From: CAYLNL01 sp964385175
Lineage (GTDB): Bacteria > Bacteroidota > Bacteroidia > Flavobacteriales > Flavobacteriaceae
DNA: 64,000 nucleotides
Direction: 5' to 3'
NCBI GenBank assembly: GCA_964385175.1
Contig: CAYLNL010000010.1
Coordinates: 1 to 64,000 of the forward strand
Position numbers and translations under genes: made by a program. Each line of letters opens with the position of its first letter. Within the stretch, counting starts at the first letter, position 1. The notes under the pieces were generated by a model that was not told the origin of the DNA, did no database searches, and was given only the letters and a program-made list of their open reading frames with translations. Below, one piece after another: positions 32,015 to 40,540 of this stretch.

Positions 32015-34513
32015 TTACAATTCTATATTTATTTTCACATTAAAAACTCTTCCGGTCATATAATTGGGAACGCCAAACTGCCTTTTTGTGTAAACATCGC
32101 GCACCCAGGTATTAGTAATGGCATTTTGCACATCAAAAATATTGAAAATTTCAAACCCGGCCGAGAGTTCTTTGCACCAGCTTTGTCGGCTTTCACGGAT
32201 AGGAGGCTTAGTGGCATCTACAAAAAGATAGGATATACCCAAATCGGCCCGTTTATAATCTCGCAGGCGGGCCTGGTATTGATACGGATTGGCATAGCTG
32301 GGCGAACCTCCCGGCAAACCGGTATTGTACACTAAGTTGAGGTACATTTTTAGATTGGGCATACTTGGCACGTAGTCCTGGAAAAGAATAGCCGCCTTTA
32401 GCCGTTGGTCGGTAGGTCGGGGAATATAGCCTTGTTCGTTTATAGTTTCTTCGGTTTTCAGGTAGCCTATGCTTACCCACGATTCGGTGCCGGGAACAAA
32501 TTCCCCGTTCAGGCGCACGTCTAACCCGTATGCGTAGGCGCGCGCGCTATTGTTTGCGCGATAGCGTATGCGCACATTCTCTAAGGTATAAGGGTTTACG
32601 TTTGCCAGGTTTTTATAATAGGCTTCTGTGATGAGTTTAAAGGGGCGTTCCCAGAGCCTAAAACTATATTCATTGCCGGCTACTAAATGCAGGGAACGCT
32701 GTGCTTTTACAGAAGGATTTACCACCCCGGCAGAATCCCTGAGTTCCCGGTAGAAAGGGGGTTGGTGATACCACCCGCCGGCGATGCGAAAAAGCAGGTC
32801 TCTTTCACCGGCAGGTTTTAACGCCAATTGTATGCGGGGACTCACTATCGCCTGGGTATTTGCTTCCGCATCTTCCCCGGCAATATGCCATACCTGCGAC
32901 CGCAACCCTATGTTATACCATATTTGGCTATCTCCCCACGTGGTGCGTGCGCTCCACTGGGCATAGCCAGATAGGCGGTTGATGGTTATAAAATTGAGGG
33001 CGCTAATGCTCTGAAAAGGTTGCAAGGAGCCATTAAATGGCTCGTAAGGCTGGTTGTTGGCGAATTCCGGGAAAGGGGGGCGAAGGGAAAACCCCGCTGA
33101 ATCAATTACTTCATACTCTCTAAGACGGTCGCGAATGTCTTCGGAAGTATATGTTATTCCCCACTCCCAGCGATGTTTATTTTTTTGGAGAATTCCTCTA
33201 TGTGTTAGGTTTAGAATAAAAGCGTCTAAATCGTTCCGCGCATGGTTGAGTTGCGAGCCAATGCCTTCAGAAAATTCTACCTCTCCCAGTTCTTCCTCGC
33301 CAATAACACTATTTACCTCGCCGAGGCGGTATTGCGCTAAAATATCAAAATGCTCCGATTCAATAGCATGATAAGCCGAGGCGGTGAAAGAAAGCGTAAG
33401 GTCTTCCGAAGGGAAATAGGTGGTTTTCAATGCTCCCATGGTGGTAGTGTACACATCTTTTTCCCGCCCTTCATAAAAAATTAATAGAGCGATGGGATTT
33501 TGCAACGTTCCGAAATTAGTTTGGCGCGTGAGGGGCTGGTAATCATAATCATTTACCGAAAAACCTCCCAGGAAATCTAATCGGAGTTTGGCAGATAGCT
33601 GGTAAGTAATATAGGTTTGGGCATCGGCAAAACGCGGTTTAAAATTGGTTTCGGTTTGCTGGCTATTCACCAGCAGGCTGTTATCGCGGTAACGTACCCC
33701 CAGAAGAGTGGTTAGCCGCCCGTTTTTCGAAGCGTTTTCCAGCGCCACCCCTCCACCCAGCAAACTGGCTTCTAATGAGGCTTTAAATGCTACAGGTTTT
33801 TTATAGGAAATATCTAACACTGAAGATAGTTTGTCGCCATATTTAGCCTGGAAACCGCCCGAAGAAAAATCTACATTGCGCACTAATTGTGTGTTTACAA
33901 AACTGAGGCCTTCTTGCTGCCCGGAACGGATGAGGAAAGGACGATATACTTCTATGCCGTTTACATACACCAGGTTTTCATCATAATTTCCGCCTCGCAC
34001 GGAGTATTGGGTGCTTAGCTCGTTATTAGAATTTACACCGGGGAGCAATTTCAAAACAGTTTCTACGCCTGCATTAGCTCCCGGGATACGCCGTATTTTT
34101 TCAGGTGAGATGGTTTGGACTCCTTCTACCGACTTTCGGTTTTTTGAGGTGATGAACACTTCCCCGAACTGTTCTATAGTTAGTTGCATAATGGGGTTAA
34201 ATTCATACACTTCATTTTCCTGCAGAGCAATGCGCAGGGTTATTTTCTTATAGGTGAGGTGAGAAAAAACCAGGGTAATTTCTCGTTCCGCCGGGAGGGT
34301 GAGTTCATAAAAACCACTTATATCTGATTGGGCTCCGCCTCCTTCAAAATAAATAGCTACTCCTTCTATGGGCAACTGTTCTTCATTTACTATAGCCCCT
34401 TTTATAGTAGCTGTCTGGGCTGCTGCCTGCCAGAGGGTGCCAATGAGAAAGAAAATTGTAAAAGTGGCTGCTTTCAAAAGCGGGTGTTTAGAGTTTTCGG
34501 TAAAAAGTGGCAT
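32015..34513 (-). CDS. TonB-dependent outer-membrane receptor, 832 aa
   Basis: A signal sequence (FTIFFLIGTLWQAAAQ) is followed by a carboxypeptidase-regulatory-like beta domain (IKGAIVNEEQLPIEGVAIYF, SDISGFYELTLPA), a plug (RRIPGANAGVETVLKLLPGV, YSVRGGNYDENLVYVNGIEV) and a 22-strand-type barrel ending in the aromatic-rich strand VFNVKINIEL. Imports a large or scarce substrate using TonB energy; no SusD partner is adjacent, so substrate class is open. Overlaps the 3' end of the M23 peptidase gene by 26 nt. Confidence 0.92.
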   Translation of the reverse strand: MPLFTENSKHPLLKAATFTIFFLIGTLWQAAAQTATIKGAIVNEEQLPIEGVAIYFEGGGAQSDISGFYELTLPAEREITLVFSHLTYKKITLRIALQENEVYEFNPIMQLTIEQFGEVFITSKNRKSVEGVQTISPEKIRRIPGANAGVETVLKLLPGVNSNNELSTQYSVRGGNYDENLVYVNGIEVYRPFLIRSGQQEGLSFVNTQLVRNVDFSSGGFQAKYGDKLSSVLDISYKKPVAFKASLEASLLGGGVALENASKNGRLTTLLGVRYRDNSLLVNSQQTETNFKPRFADAQTYITYQLSAKLRLDFLGGFSVNDYDYQPLTRQTNFGTLQNPIALLIFYEGREKDVYTTTMGALKTTYFPSEDLTLSFTASAYHAIESEHFDILAQYRLGEVNSVIGEEELGEVEFSEGIGSQLNHARNDLDAFILNLTHRGILQKNKHRWEWGITYTSEDIRDRLREYEVIDSAGFSLRPPFPEFANNQPYEPFNGSLQPFQSISALNFITINRLSGYAQWSARTTWGDSQIWYNIGLRSQVWHIAGEDAEANTQAIVSPRIQLALKPAGERDLLFRIAGGWYHQPPFYRELRDSAGVVNPSVKAQRSLHLVAGNEYSFRLWERPFKLITEAYYKNLANVNPYTLENVRIRYRANNSARAYAYGLDVRLNGEFVPGTESWVSIGYLKTEETINEQGYIPRPTDQRLKAAILFQDYVPSMPNLKMYLNLVYNTGLPGGSPSYANPYQYQARLRDYKRADLGISYLFVDATKPPIRESRQSWCKELSAGFEIFNIFDVQNAITNTWVRDVYTKRQFGVPNYMTGRVFNVKINIEL

Positions 34514-36179
34514 TAAACAGGGTTTTATTACCCACGTTATCTAATACGGAGACTTCTAAAAAATGCTTCACTCCTTCTGTGCTCACGGTATCTTCAAAAT
34601 TATAGGTAAGAGTATGGGTTTTAGGCTCATATTCCATAAGTATCCATTTTCCGTTTAGGGTGGCCCGGTAAGCGCTTATACCACTTAATGTATCTTTAAT
34701 TTCAAGAGATAGGTATTTATAATTAGAGAGCCACTGGTTATGTTTAAAATTTTTTGGTTTTACCACAGGCGCTATGGTGTCTTGCAGTAAGGTGTATGTA
34801 CCTAAGTTTTTGGTACGGGCACTAATAGTATTTCCATTTTTCTTATTTCCCTCATAAATTGGAATGCCTTTACTGTTTAGACGGGCTACAAACAATTTTT
34901 CCCGCTCTTTTGCTGCATAGTTAGAAATATCAAAGCTAAGAGTAAAATAACTTTTCACCGCCACGCTGTTATTGTGAATTGTATAGAGAGCATTGGTAGC
35001 CGCCAGGTCTAAATAAAAATTATGATAAAAAGTATGGGCAGGGAATAGGGCTGTAATTTCCCCAAGCGAGTACCGGTTTTCCTGGTTGTATTTTAGAAAA
35101 TAGGGCGTGGTGCGAACTTCTTTTTTATAAAGAATGGGTTGTTTTTTGCCTTTCACAGGAATTTTTAAGAGGGTAGCATTCTGGTTACCATCCATAATTT
35201 TTATAAGCACCTCGTAAAAAACCCCATCAGCAACGGTTATCACCCCTTTTTCAGAAGATTGTTTGTAGATACCTAATGTGTTATAGGGAAGTATAAAACA
35301 TTGCTGTATCCATTCACCCCGGTTTATGTAGTGTTCATAATCTATAAAGGTGTTGATGAGAGGAGATTCATCAAAAGAAAAGGTTTCAAAATCATAACCC
35401 AGGTAAGGCGCTCCATTTACGGTCATTTCTACACTATACACTCCATTTTCGTTAGCTGCTAAATCCTGGCGGTCATATACATTTATTCCAAAACCTATTT
35501 TCCCCTCGGCATAGAGGGTATCCGTTACATAGGTGCCATCTTTTTGCTGGCGGAAGTTTATTTTTAGTTTCAGATTAGATTTGTTGACCTGCGAGCTATC
35601 GGAAAGTGAATACGCATAAAGCGCTTGCAAAGAGGGAGGCTGGGTATCTTTTACGGGTATCCCGAAGAGTAGAGGGTTGATGGGTTTTTCAGACTGGCTG
35701 TCTCGTATTTCAAAATGCAGGTGGGGACCACTGCTACCCCCGGTATTTCCGCTATAAGCTATAATTTCTCCTTGCTGCACCACCAACTCATTAGGCTGTG
35801 GAAACAATTCAATCTCGTATGTCTCTTTTTCATATTGGCGTTTTTTTACATACGCCTCTATCTTAGGTGAAAATTTTTGGAGATGTGCATAAACCGATGT
35901 GTATCCGTTGGGATGGGTTATATAAAGAACCTTTCCATAGCCACCATGCGCTATTTTTATGCGCGATACGGCGCCGTTTTCTGCCGAGTGCACCGATAAT
36001 CCTTCTCTATCCTGGGTTTTAATGTCTAAGCCAGAATGAAAATGGTTGGAACGCAATTCGCCAAAGTTTCCTGAAAGTAAGATAGGAATATCTAAAGGAG
36101 CCGTAAAAAACGTTTCAGGATATTTATTTTGCGCCTGGCAAATAACACAACAACAGAAGATGAAGAGTTTTTTTATCAT
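34488..36179 (-). CDS. M23-family (LytM) metallopeptidase, 563 aa
   Basis: Signal peptide at the N-terminus (LFIFCCCVICQAQ). The LytM zinc site is present: HSGLDIKT (His and Asp ligands, about residue 49) and HLHFEIRD (about residue 151), with SAENGAVSRI and YGKVLYITHPNGYTSVYAHLQ between. The C-terminal 380 residues are beta-rich with Bacteroidota-type repeats and no clear sorting tail. Likely an envelope peptidoglycan endopeptidase or a LytM-type regulator. Confidence 0.9.
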   Translation of the reverse strand: MIKKLFIFCCCVICQAQNKYPETFFTAPLDIPILLSGNFGELRSNHFHSGLDIKTQDREGLSVHSAENGAVSRIKIAHGGYGKVLYITHPNGYTSVYAHLQKFSPKIEAYVKKRQYEKETYEIELFPQPNELVVQQGEIIAYSGNTGGSSGPHLHFEIRDSQSEKPINPLLFGIPVKDTQPPSLQALYAYSLSDSSQVNKSNLKLKINFRQQKDGTYVTDTLYAEGKIGFGINVYDRQDLAANENGVYSVEMTVNGAPYLGYDFETFSFDESPLINTFIDYEHYINRGEWIQQCFILPYNTLGIYKQSSEKGVITVADGVFYEVLIKIMDGNQNATLLKIPVKGKKQPILYKKEVRTTPYFLKYNQENRYSLGEITALFPAHTFYHNFYLDLAATNALYTIHNNSVAVKSYFTLSFDISNYAAKEREKLFVARLNSKGIPIYEGNKKNGNTISARTKNLGTYTLLQDTIAPVVKPKNFKHNQWLSNYKYLSLEIKDTLSGISAYRATLNGKWILMEYEPKTHTLTYNFEDTVSTEGVKHFLEVSVLDNVGNKTLFNATFYRKL

Positions 36180-36328
36180 ACACGGAATACTTCATCGGCG
36201 AATATACATAATAGCATTGGTAACATCAAAAAACTCAACTCAAAAATCCAGCCAATATTGTACCTGCTCATTTATTTTGCCGTATTAAATTTTCAGGAAA
36301 ATAATGTAATAATTATGGTAAAGAATAG

Positions 36329-36336
36329 TACCTTTG
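36329..36336 (+). promoter_or_regulatory. -7 box TACCTTTG for the coiled-coil/zapA operon
   Basis: 31 nt before the ATG at 36367; excludes the longer ORF start at 36334, which lies inside the box. Confidence 0.6.
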
Positions 36337-36366
36337 CCACCGTGCATACGATTAAGTAGTTCATAT

Positions 36367-36657
36367 ATGAATGCGCTGTTGCAAGTGGTTGATGATATTG
36401 AACAGAAAATTAGTCTCTTACTCCGCCAAATGGAGTTGTTGAAACAGGCTAATGAAAAACTGTCTGATGAATTAGCTACCTGCCGGCAGATTAGGGAGGA
36501 GCAGGAAGCCACTCTCTTAGACTGGAAAGAAAAATATAAAGCGTTGCAACTTACTTATTCTATGCTTGGCAGTAAAAAAAATAAGACGGAAGCTGGCATT
36601 AAAATAAATGCATTGATTAGGGAAATTGACTGGTGCATTGCACAGCTTTCAGAGTAG
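36367..36657 (+). CDS. Coiled-coil protein upstream of zapA, 96 aa
   Basis: MNALLQVVDDIEQKISLLLR, then QMELLKQANEKLSDELATCR form a leucine-rich coiled coil through most of the length, a shape like the division factor ZapB, though I cannot assign it to that family. It ends 10 nt before zapA, so a role near FtsZ is plausible by context only. Confidence 0.75.
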   Translation: MNALLQVVDDIEQKISLLLRQMELLKQANEKLSDELATCRQIREEQEATLLDWKEKYKALQLTYSMLGSKKNKTEAGIKINALIREIDWCIAQLSE

Positions 36658-36667
36658 AGTTAACCGA

Positions 36668-36958
36668 ATGGGAGAAAAATTAAATATTAAACTCACTATC
36701 GCCGACAGGGTGTACCCGCTTACTATTGAGCCTCAGCAGGAAGCGAGTTTGCGACGGGCTTGCAAAAACATAGAAGATTTGATAAAGCAGTTTGAGCAAA
36801 AATATGCCGTGAGAGACAAGCAGGATGTATTGGCTATGTGCGCTTTGCAATTCGCCTCTAAGATAGAGCTTAAAGGAGCGGAAGGAGAGGATGCCTTTGC
36901 CGAAGTGCAGGAGCGGTTACTCACGGTTGATCGCTTGTTGCAGCGACACCTCAGTTAA
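36668..36958 (+). CDS. zapA: Cell division protein ZapA
   Basis: 96 aa from ATG 36668. MGEKLNIKLTIADRVYPLTI, then QQEASLRRACKNIEDLIKQF and QDVLAMCALQFASKIEL follow ZapA: beta hairpin, then a long coiled coil that dimerises. ZapA cross-links FtsZ filaments. The longer ORF start upstream overlaps the previous gene and has no family similarity. Confidence 0.9.
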   Translation: MGEKLNIKLTIADRVYPLTIEPQQEASLRRACKNIEDLIKQFEQKYAVRDKQDVLAMCALQFASKIELKGAEGEDAFAEVQERLLTVDRLLQRHLS

Positions 36959-37009
36959 TAATATGTTCTTTGATTAGACACTTTACTGCCTACATGGGTT
37001 GATTATTTT

Positions 37010-37156
37010 TACAAACTCAACACTTAATTATTTTAGGAGGGTAAGTTTAAGTTGTAAAAGCAGGCCGTCCTTTGAGTCGGAGTCTTGAGCAGCTTGGTAG
37101 CCCTAAACCTGTTTTTAGGAGTTTGTATAAACTTCAAGGCCTGTGTAGGCTTTTTT
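37010..37156 (+). ncRNA. 6S-like RNA (6S-Flavo type) between zapA and rny
   Basis: The closing stem TACAAACTC/GAGTTTGTA (37010-37018, 37119-37127) encloses a long imperfect helix: AGG-A-GGG with CCC-TAAA-CCT inside, then a wide open middle and a distal arm. A 3' terminator GCCT-GTGT-AGGC-TTTTTT ends at 37156. A long hairpin with a central bubble is the 6S layout that mimics an open promoter. The neighbour zapA is also beside 6S RNA in other bacteria. The family call is by shape and place; the consensus was not searched. Confidence 0.5.
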
Positions 37157-37178
37157 ATTATATAAAAGGTATGCAAAA

Positions 37179-38744
37179 ATGAAATCTAATATGATATTGA
37201 TTATAATTGGAATAGTCGGAGTTTTAATGGGCTTTCTCTTGGCTAAAATTATAGAACGCGCCCGAGCTTCTAAATTGATAGCCCAGGCGAAAAAAGAAGC
37301 TCACTCTCTCCTGAAAGAGGCTAACCTGGAAGCTGAAACCATTAAAAAAGATAAAATACTCCAGGCTAAGGAAAAATTTTTAGAGCTGAAAGCCGAACAC
37401 GAAAAAGTAATTATCGCCAAAGAAAAAAAAATAACCGAAGCCGAAAAACGAATTAAAGACAAAGAATCTCATATTGCCATTGAGATAGAGAAGAATAAGC
37501 GGTTAACCGATAGTCTTGAAGAAAAAATAAAAGGGTATGACCGTAGAACGGAGTTCTTAGAGAAGAAACAATCTGATTTAGAAAAACTTCACAAGCGCCA
37601 GGTGGAACAATTAGAGGTTATCGCTGGCTTTTCTGCCGAAGCTGCTAAAGCAGAATTGGTAGAGTCGTTGAAAGCTGAGGCTAAAACAGATGCTATGGCA
37701 TATATCCAAACCATAATGGAAGAAGCCAAACTCACCGCCCAGCAGGAAGCTAAAAAAATAGTTATCAATACCATCCAGCGAATTGGTACGGAGGAGGCGG
37801 TTGAAAATTGTGTATCGGTCTTTAATATTGAATCAGACGATGTGAAGGGCCGAATTATAGGGCGCGAGGGTAGGAATATACGGGCTTTGGAAGCTGCTAC
37901 AGGTATTGAAATTATCGTGGATGATACTCCAGAGGCTATTATTCTTTCGGGTTTTGACCCAGTTCGCCGCGAAATAGCGCGTTTATCGCTCCACCGCCTG
38001 GTTACAGATGGGAGAATTCACCCTGCCCGTATTGAAGAGGTGGTGGCTAAAATAGCCCAGCAGATAGATGAAGAAATAGCAGAGGTGGGTAAGCGCACGG
38101 TGATAGATTTGGGAATTCATGGGTTGCACCCGGAACTTATTAAAATAGTTGGCAGAATGAAATATCGTTCTTCTTACGGGCAAAACCTTTTACAACACTC
38201 CCGTGAGGTAGCTAAACTTTGCGGGGTAATGGCTGCTGAGTTGGGGTTAAATGCTAAAGTGGCTAAACGAGCCGGCTTGCTGCACGATATTGGAAAAGTG
38301 CCAGATACTGAAACCGAAATGCCTCATGCCCTGTTAGGAATGGAATGGGCGGAAAAATACGGTGAAAAACCCGAGGTATGCAATGCCATTGGCGCTCACC
38401 ACGATGAGGTGGATATGAAAACACTCTATGCCCCTATTGTGCAGGTATGCGATGCCATTAGCGGTGCGCGCCCCGGCGCCCGAAGGCAGGTGATGGATTC
38501 TTACATACAACGGCTTAAAGATTTGGAGACGGTGGCGTTTAGTTTTGGCGGTGTTAAAAAGGCCTATGCTATACAAGCTGGCAGGGAATTGCGTGTTATC
38601 GTGGAAAGTGAAAAGGTGAGTGATGAACGGGCTGCGGAACTTTCTTTCCAGATTTCCCAGAAAATTCAAACTGATATGACGTATCCCGGGCAGGTTAAAG
38701 TTACTGTAATACGGGAAACCCGCGCGGTGAATGTGGCTAAGTAA
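37179..38744 (+). CDS. rny: Ribonuclease Y
   Basis: 521 aa. N-terminal membrane helix (MILIIIGIVGVLMGFLLA), then about 150 residues of coiled coil, a KH domain (GRIIGREGRNIRALEAATGI) and an HD domain (HSREVAKLC, GLLHDIGKVPD, HHDEVD). RNase Y is a membrane-bound endoribonuclease that starts mRNA decay. Directly follows the 6S-like RNA. Confidence 0.96.
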   Translation: MKSNMILIIIGIVGVLMGFLLAKIIERARASKLIAQAKKEAHSLLKEANLEAETIKKDKILQAKEKFLELKAEHEKVIIAKEKKITEAEKRIKDKESHIAIEIEKNKRLTDSLEEKIKGYDRRTEFLEKKQSDLEKLHKRQVEQLEVIAGFSAEAAKAELVESLKAEAKTDAMAYIQTIMEEAKLTAQQEAKKIVINTIQRIGTEEAVENCVSVFNIESDDVKGRIIGREGRNIRALEAATGIEIIVDDTPEAIILSGFDPVRREIARLSLHRLVTDGRIHPARIEEVVAKIAQQIDEEIAEVGKRTVIDLGIHGLHPELIKIVGRMKYRSSYGQNLLQHSREVAKLCGVMAAELGLNAKVAKRAGLLHDIGKVPDTETEMPHALLGMEWAEKYGEKPEVCNAIGAHHDEVDMKTLYAPIVQVCDAISGARPGARRQVMDSYIQRLKDLETVAFSFGGVKKAYAIQAGRELRVIVESEKVSDERAAELSFQISQKIQTDMTYPGQVKVTVIRETRAVNVAK

Positions 38745-38789
38745 CCGGGATTTGGGCTAATACCCGATTGGTAAAGAAACGCAGCTATT

Positions 38790-38824
38790 TTAAAAAACTA
38801 CTTTGCCAGGAGTAGTTGTTATTT
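38790..38824. terminator. Bidirectional terminator between rny and murF
   Basis: AACTACT and AGTAGTT (38796-38802, 38811-38817) pair; A-run on the left and T-rich on the right serve the two converging genes. Confidence 0.65.
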
Positions 38825-40101
38825 TACAAAAATTCTAAAACCCGTTCCATTGCCATGCCTCGAGACCCTTTTATGAGGATAGTTGCAGGAGGGAGAGGGT
38901 GTCGGTGTAAGAATTTTTTCAGTGTTTCAATATCGTTATATACCGGGAAAGAGGTGCGGGTATTGCAAAAATGCGCTCCTACCAGGTGCACCTCATGTAG
39001 CCCTAATGTTTCAAGATAGTTTACCACTGCCTGGTGCTCCTTTAGGGCTTCATCGCCCAACTCAAACATATCTCCTAACAATACCACTTTGCGGGAGCCA
39101 GGAAAACTAACCAAATTATCTAAGGCTGCTTTCATGCTGGTAGGGTTAGCATTGTAGGCATCTAATATAATGGTGTGCCCGTTTTTTTCCATAAGCTGGG
39201 AGCGGTTATTGGCAGGCTCATATTCTTCTATCGCTTCTTTTACCTGGTATAAGGGAATTTCAAAATAAAGCCCCGCCGTTATCGCCAGCGCTATATTGGT
39301 AAAATTATACGCTCCTGTGAGTTGCGAAGGTAGCAGGCTGTCTGCAACCGTTACCGTTAAAAATGGCTTTTCTGAATGGAGTTCTATGAGCAGGTTTCCC
39401 CGCCCGGCCTGTTTACTAAAGCCGTATTTTTTAGGATAGTTTTTCAACGCATTAACCTGTATAGCATCATCGGCATTATAAAAAATAGTTTTTTCATGTT
39501 GCATAAGATGCTCATATAACTCGCTTTTCCCTTTAATTACCCCTTCTACCCCTCCAAAACCTTCTAAATGCGCCTTGCCGAAGTTAGTAATGCAACCATA
39601 ATCGGGCATTGCAAGAGATGAAAGAAAGGCAATTTCTCCCTGGTGGTTAGCGCCCATTTCTACCACGCCTATATGGGTGGTTGCATCCATAGCCAGCAGG
39701 GTAAGGGGTACCCCGATGTGGTTGTTTAGGTTGCCCTGAGTAGCCACCGTTTTAAATTTTTTGGCAAGAACCAAATGAAGTAATTCCTTGGTAGTGGTTT
39801 TTCCGTTGCTGCCTGTGAGGGCCAGGATGGGAATGCCCAGTTTTTTCCGATGGTAGGCAGCTACTTGTTGTAAACTGCTCAACACATTATCTACCAGCAA
39901 TACCCGCTCATGGGTTTTATAAACTTCTTCATCTATTATAGCATACGAAGCCCCTTTTCGCAGAGCCTCCTCTGCATAGGCATTTCCATTAAACCGGTCG
40001 CCTTTTAAGGCGAAGAAGATAGCGCCTTCTTCTATACATCGGCTATCCGTAACAACCTTTGGATGGCTCAAGTAGAGAGCGTATAAGGTATCAATATTCA
40101 T
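38824..40101 (-). CDS. murF: UDP-MurNAc-tripeptide--D-alanyl-D-alanine ligase
   Basis: 425 aa from ATG 40101. The longer ORF (to 40242) covers the promoter and a dinD remnant and is rejected. Motifs: SRCIEEGAIFFALKGDRFNG, P-loop ALTGSNGKTTTKEL, GVVEMGANHQGEI, ILDAYNANPTSM and LLGDMFELG. Adds D-Ala-D-Ala to the peptidoglycan precursor in the cytoplasm. Lies downstream of gldJ on the same strand, as in other gliding Bacteroidota. Confidence 0.96.
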   Translation of the reverse strand: MNIDTLYALYLSHPKVVTDSRCIEEGAIFFALKGDRFNGNAYAEEALRKGASYAIIDEEVYKTHERVLLVDNVLSSLQQVAAYHRKKLGIPILALTGSNGKTTTKELLHLVLAKKFKTVATQGNLNNHIGVPLTLLAMDATTHIGVVEMGANHQGEIAFLSSLAMPDYGCITNFGKAHLEGFGGVEGVIKGKSELYEHLMQHEKTIFYNADDAIQVNALKNYPKKYGFSKQAGRGNLLIELHSEKPFLTVTVADSLLPSQLTGAYNFTNIALAITAGLYFEIPLYQVKEAIEEYEPANNRSQLMEKNGHTIILDAYNANPTSMKAALDNLVSFPGSRKVVLLGDMFELGDEALKEHQAVVNYLETLGLHEVHLVGAHFCNTRTSFPVYNDIETLKKFLHRHPLPPATILIKGSRGMAMERVLEFL

Positions 40102-40130
40102 AATATATAAAAGGACTATAAATGAAACAT

Positions 40131-40138
40131 CAAATATA
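40131..40138 (-). promoter_or_regulatory. -7 box TATATTTG for murF
   Basis: Perfect consensus 30 nt before ATG 40101; decides the murF start. Confidence 0.6.
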
Positions 40139-40185
40139 CAAATCAATAAATTCCACCCATCCACTATTTCCAAAAGAATAGATAC

Positions 40186-40422
40186 CAGATAAATTATGCT
40201 AAAGAAGCCTGTAAAAATGCAGGAGAACATGTCTCTGACCATTTTGCTGACATCAGCAAAATGGTCGAGTTAGGCAGCAGCTCAGTTAGAGAAATAGAGG
40301 ATATAGCGCTAACCCGCTATGCCTGTTACCTGATAGCTCAGAATGGCGATACTTCTAAAAATGAAATAGCGTTTGCCCAAACGTATTTTGCCGTTCAAAC
40401 CCGAAAACAAGAAATTGAGTAA
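40186..40422 (+). pseudogene. dinD fragment (DNA-damage-inducible protein D)
   Basis: Plus-strand reading gives AKEACKNAGEHVSDHFADIS, KMVELGSSSVREIEDIALTR, YACYLIAQNGDTSKNEIAFA, QTYFAVQTRKQEIE and a TAA at 40420-40422. This is the central conserved block of DinD, which is normally about 270 residues. The N-terminal part is missing or unreadable (a stop at 40147-40149) and the C-terminal two thirds are gone. A relic in the gap between gldJ and murF. Confidence 0.8.
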
Positions 40423-40540
40423 AACTACAAGGAAACTAAAATAACCAGCAATAATTGAATGAAAAACCATATAAAGGATTCCCTGGCAGGCAACAGGAGA
40501 GAGAAGCCTTATCCTAAAAGGATAAAGATGGAGACAGTGG

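Noticed and set aside
40102..40242. Longer N-terminus of MurF from the ATG at 40242
   Set aside because: It covers the TATATTTG promoter box and the dinD relic, and its hydrophobic sequence is foreign to MurF.
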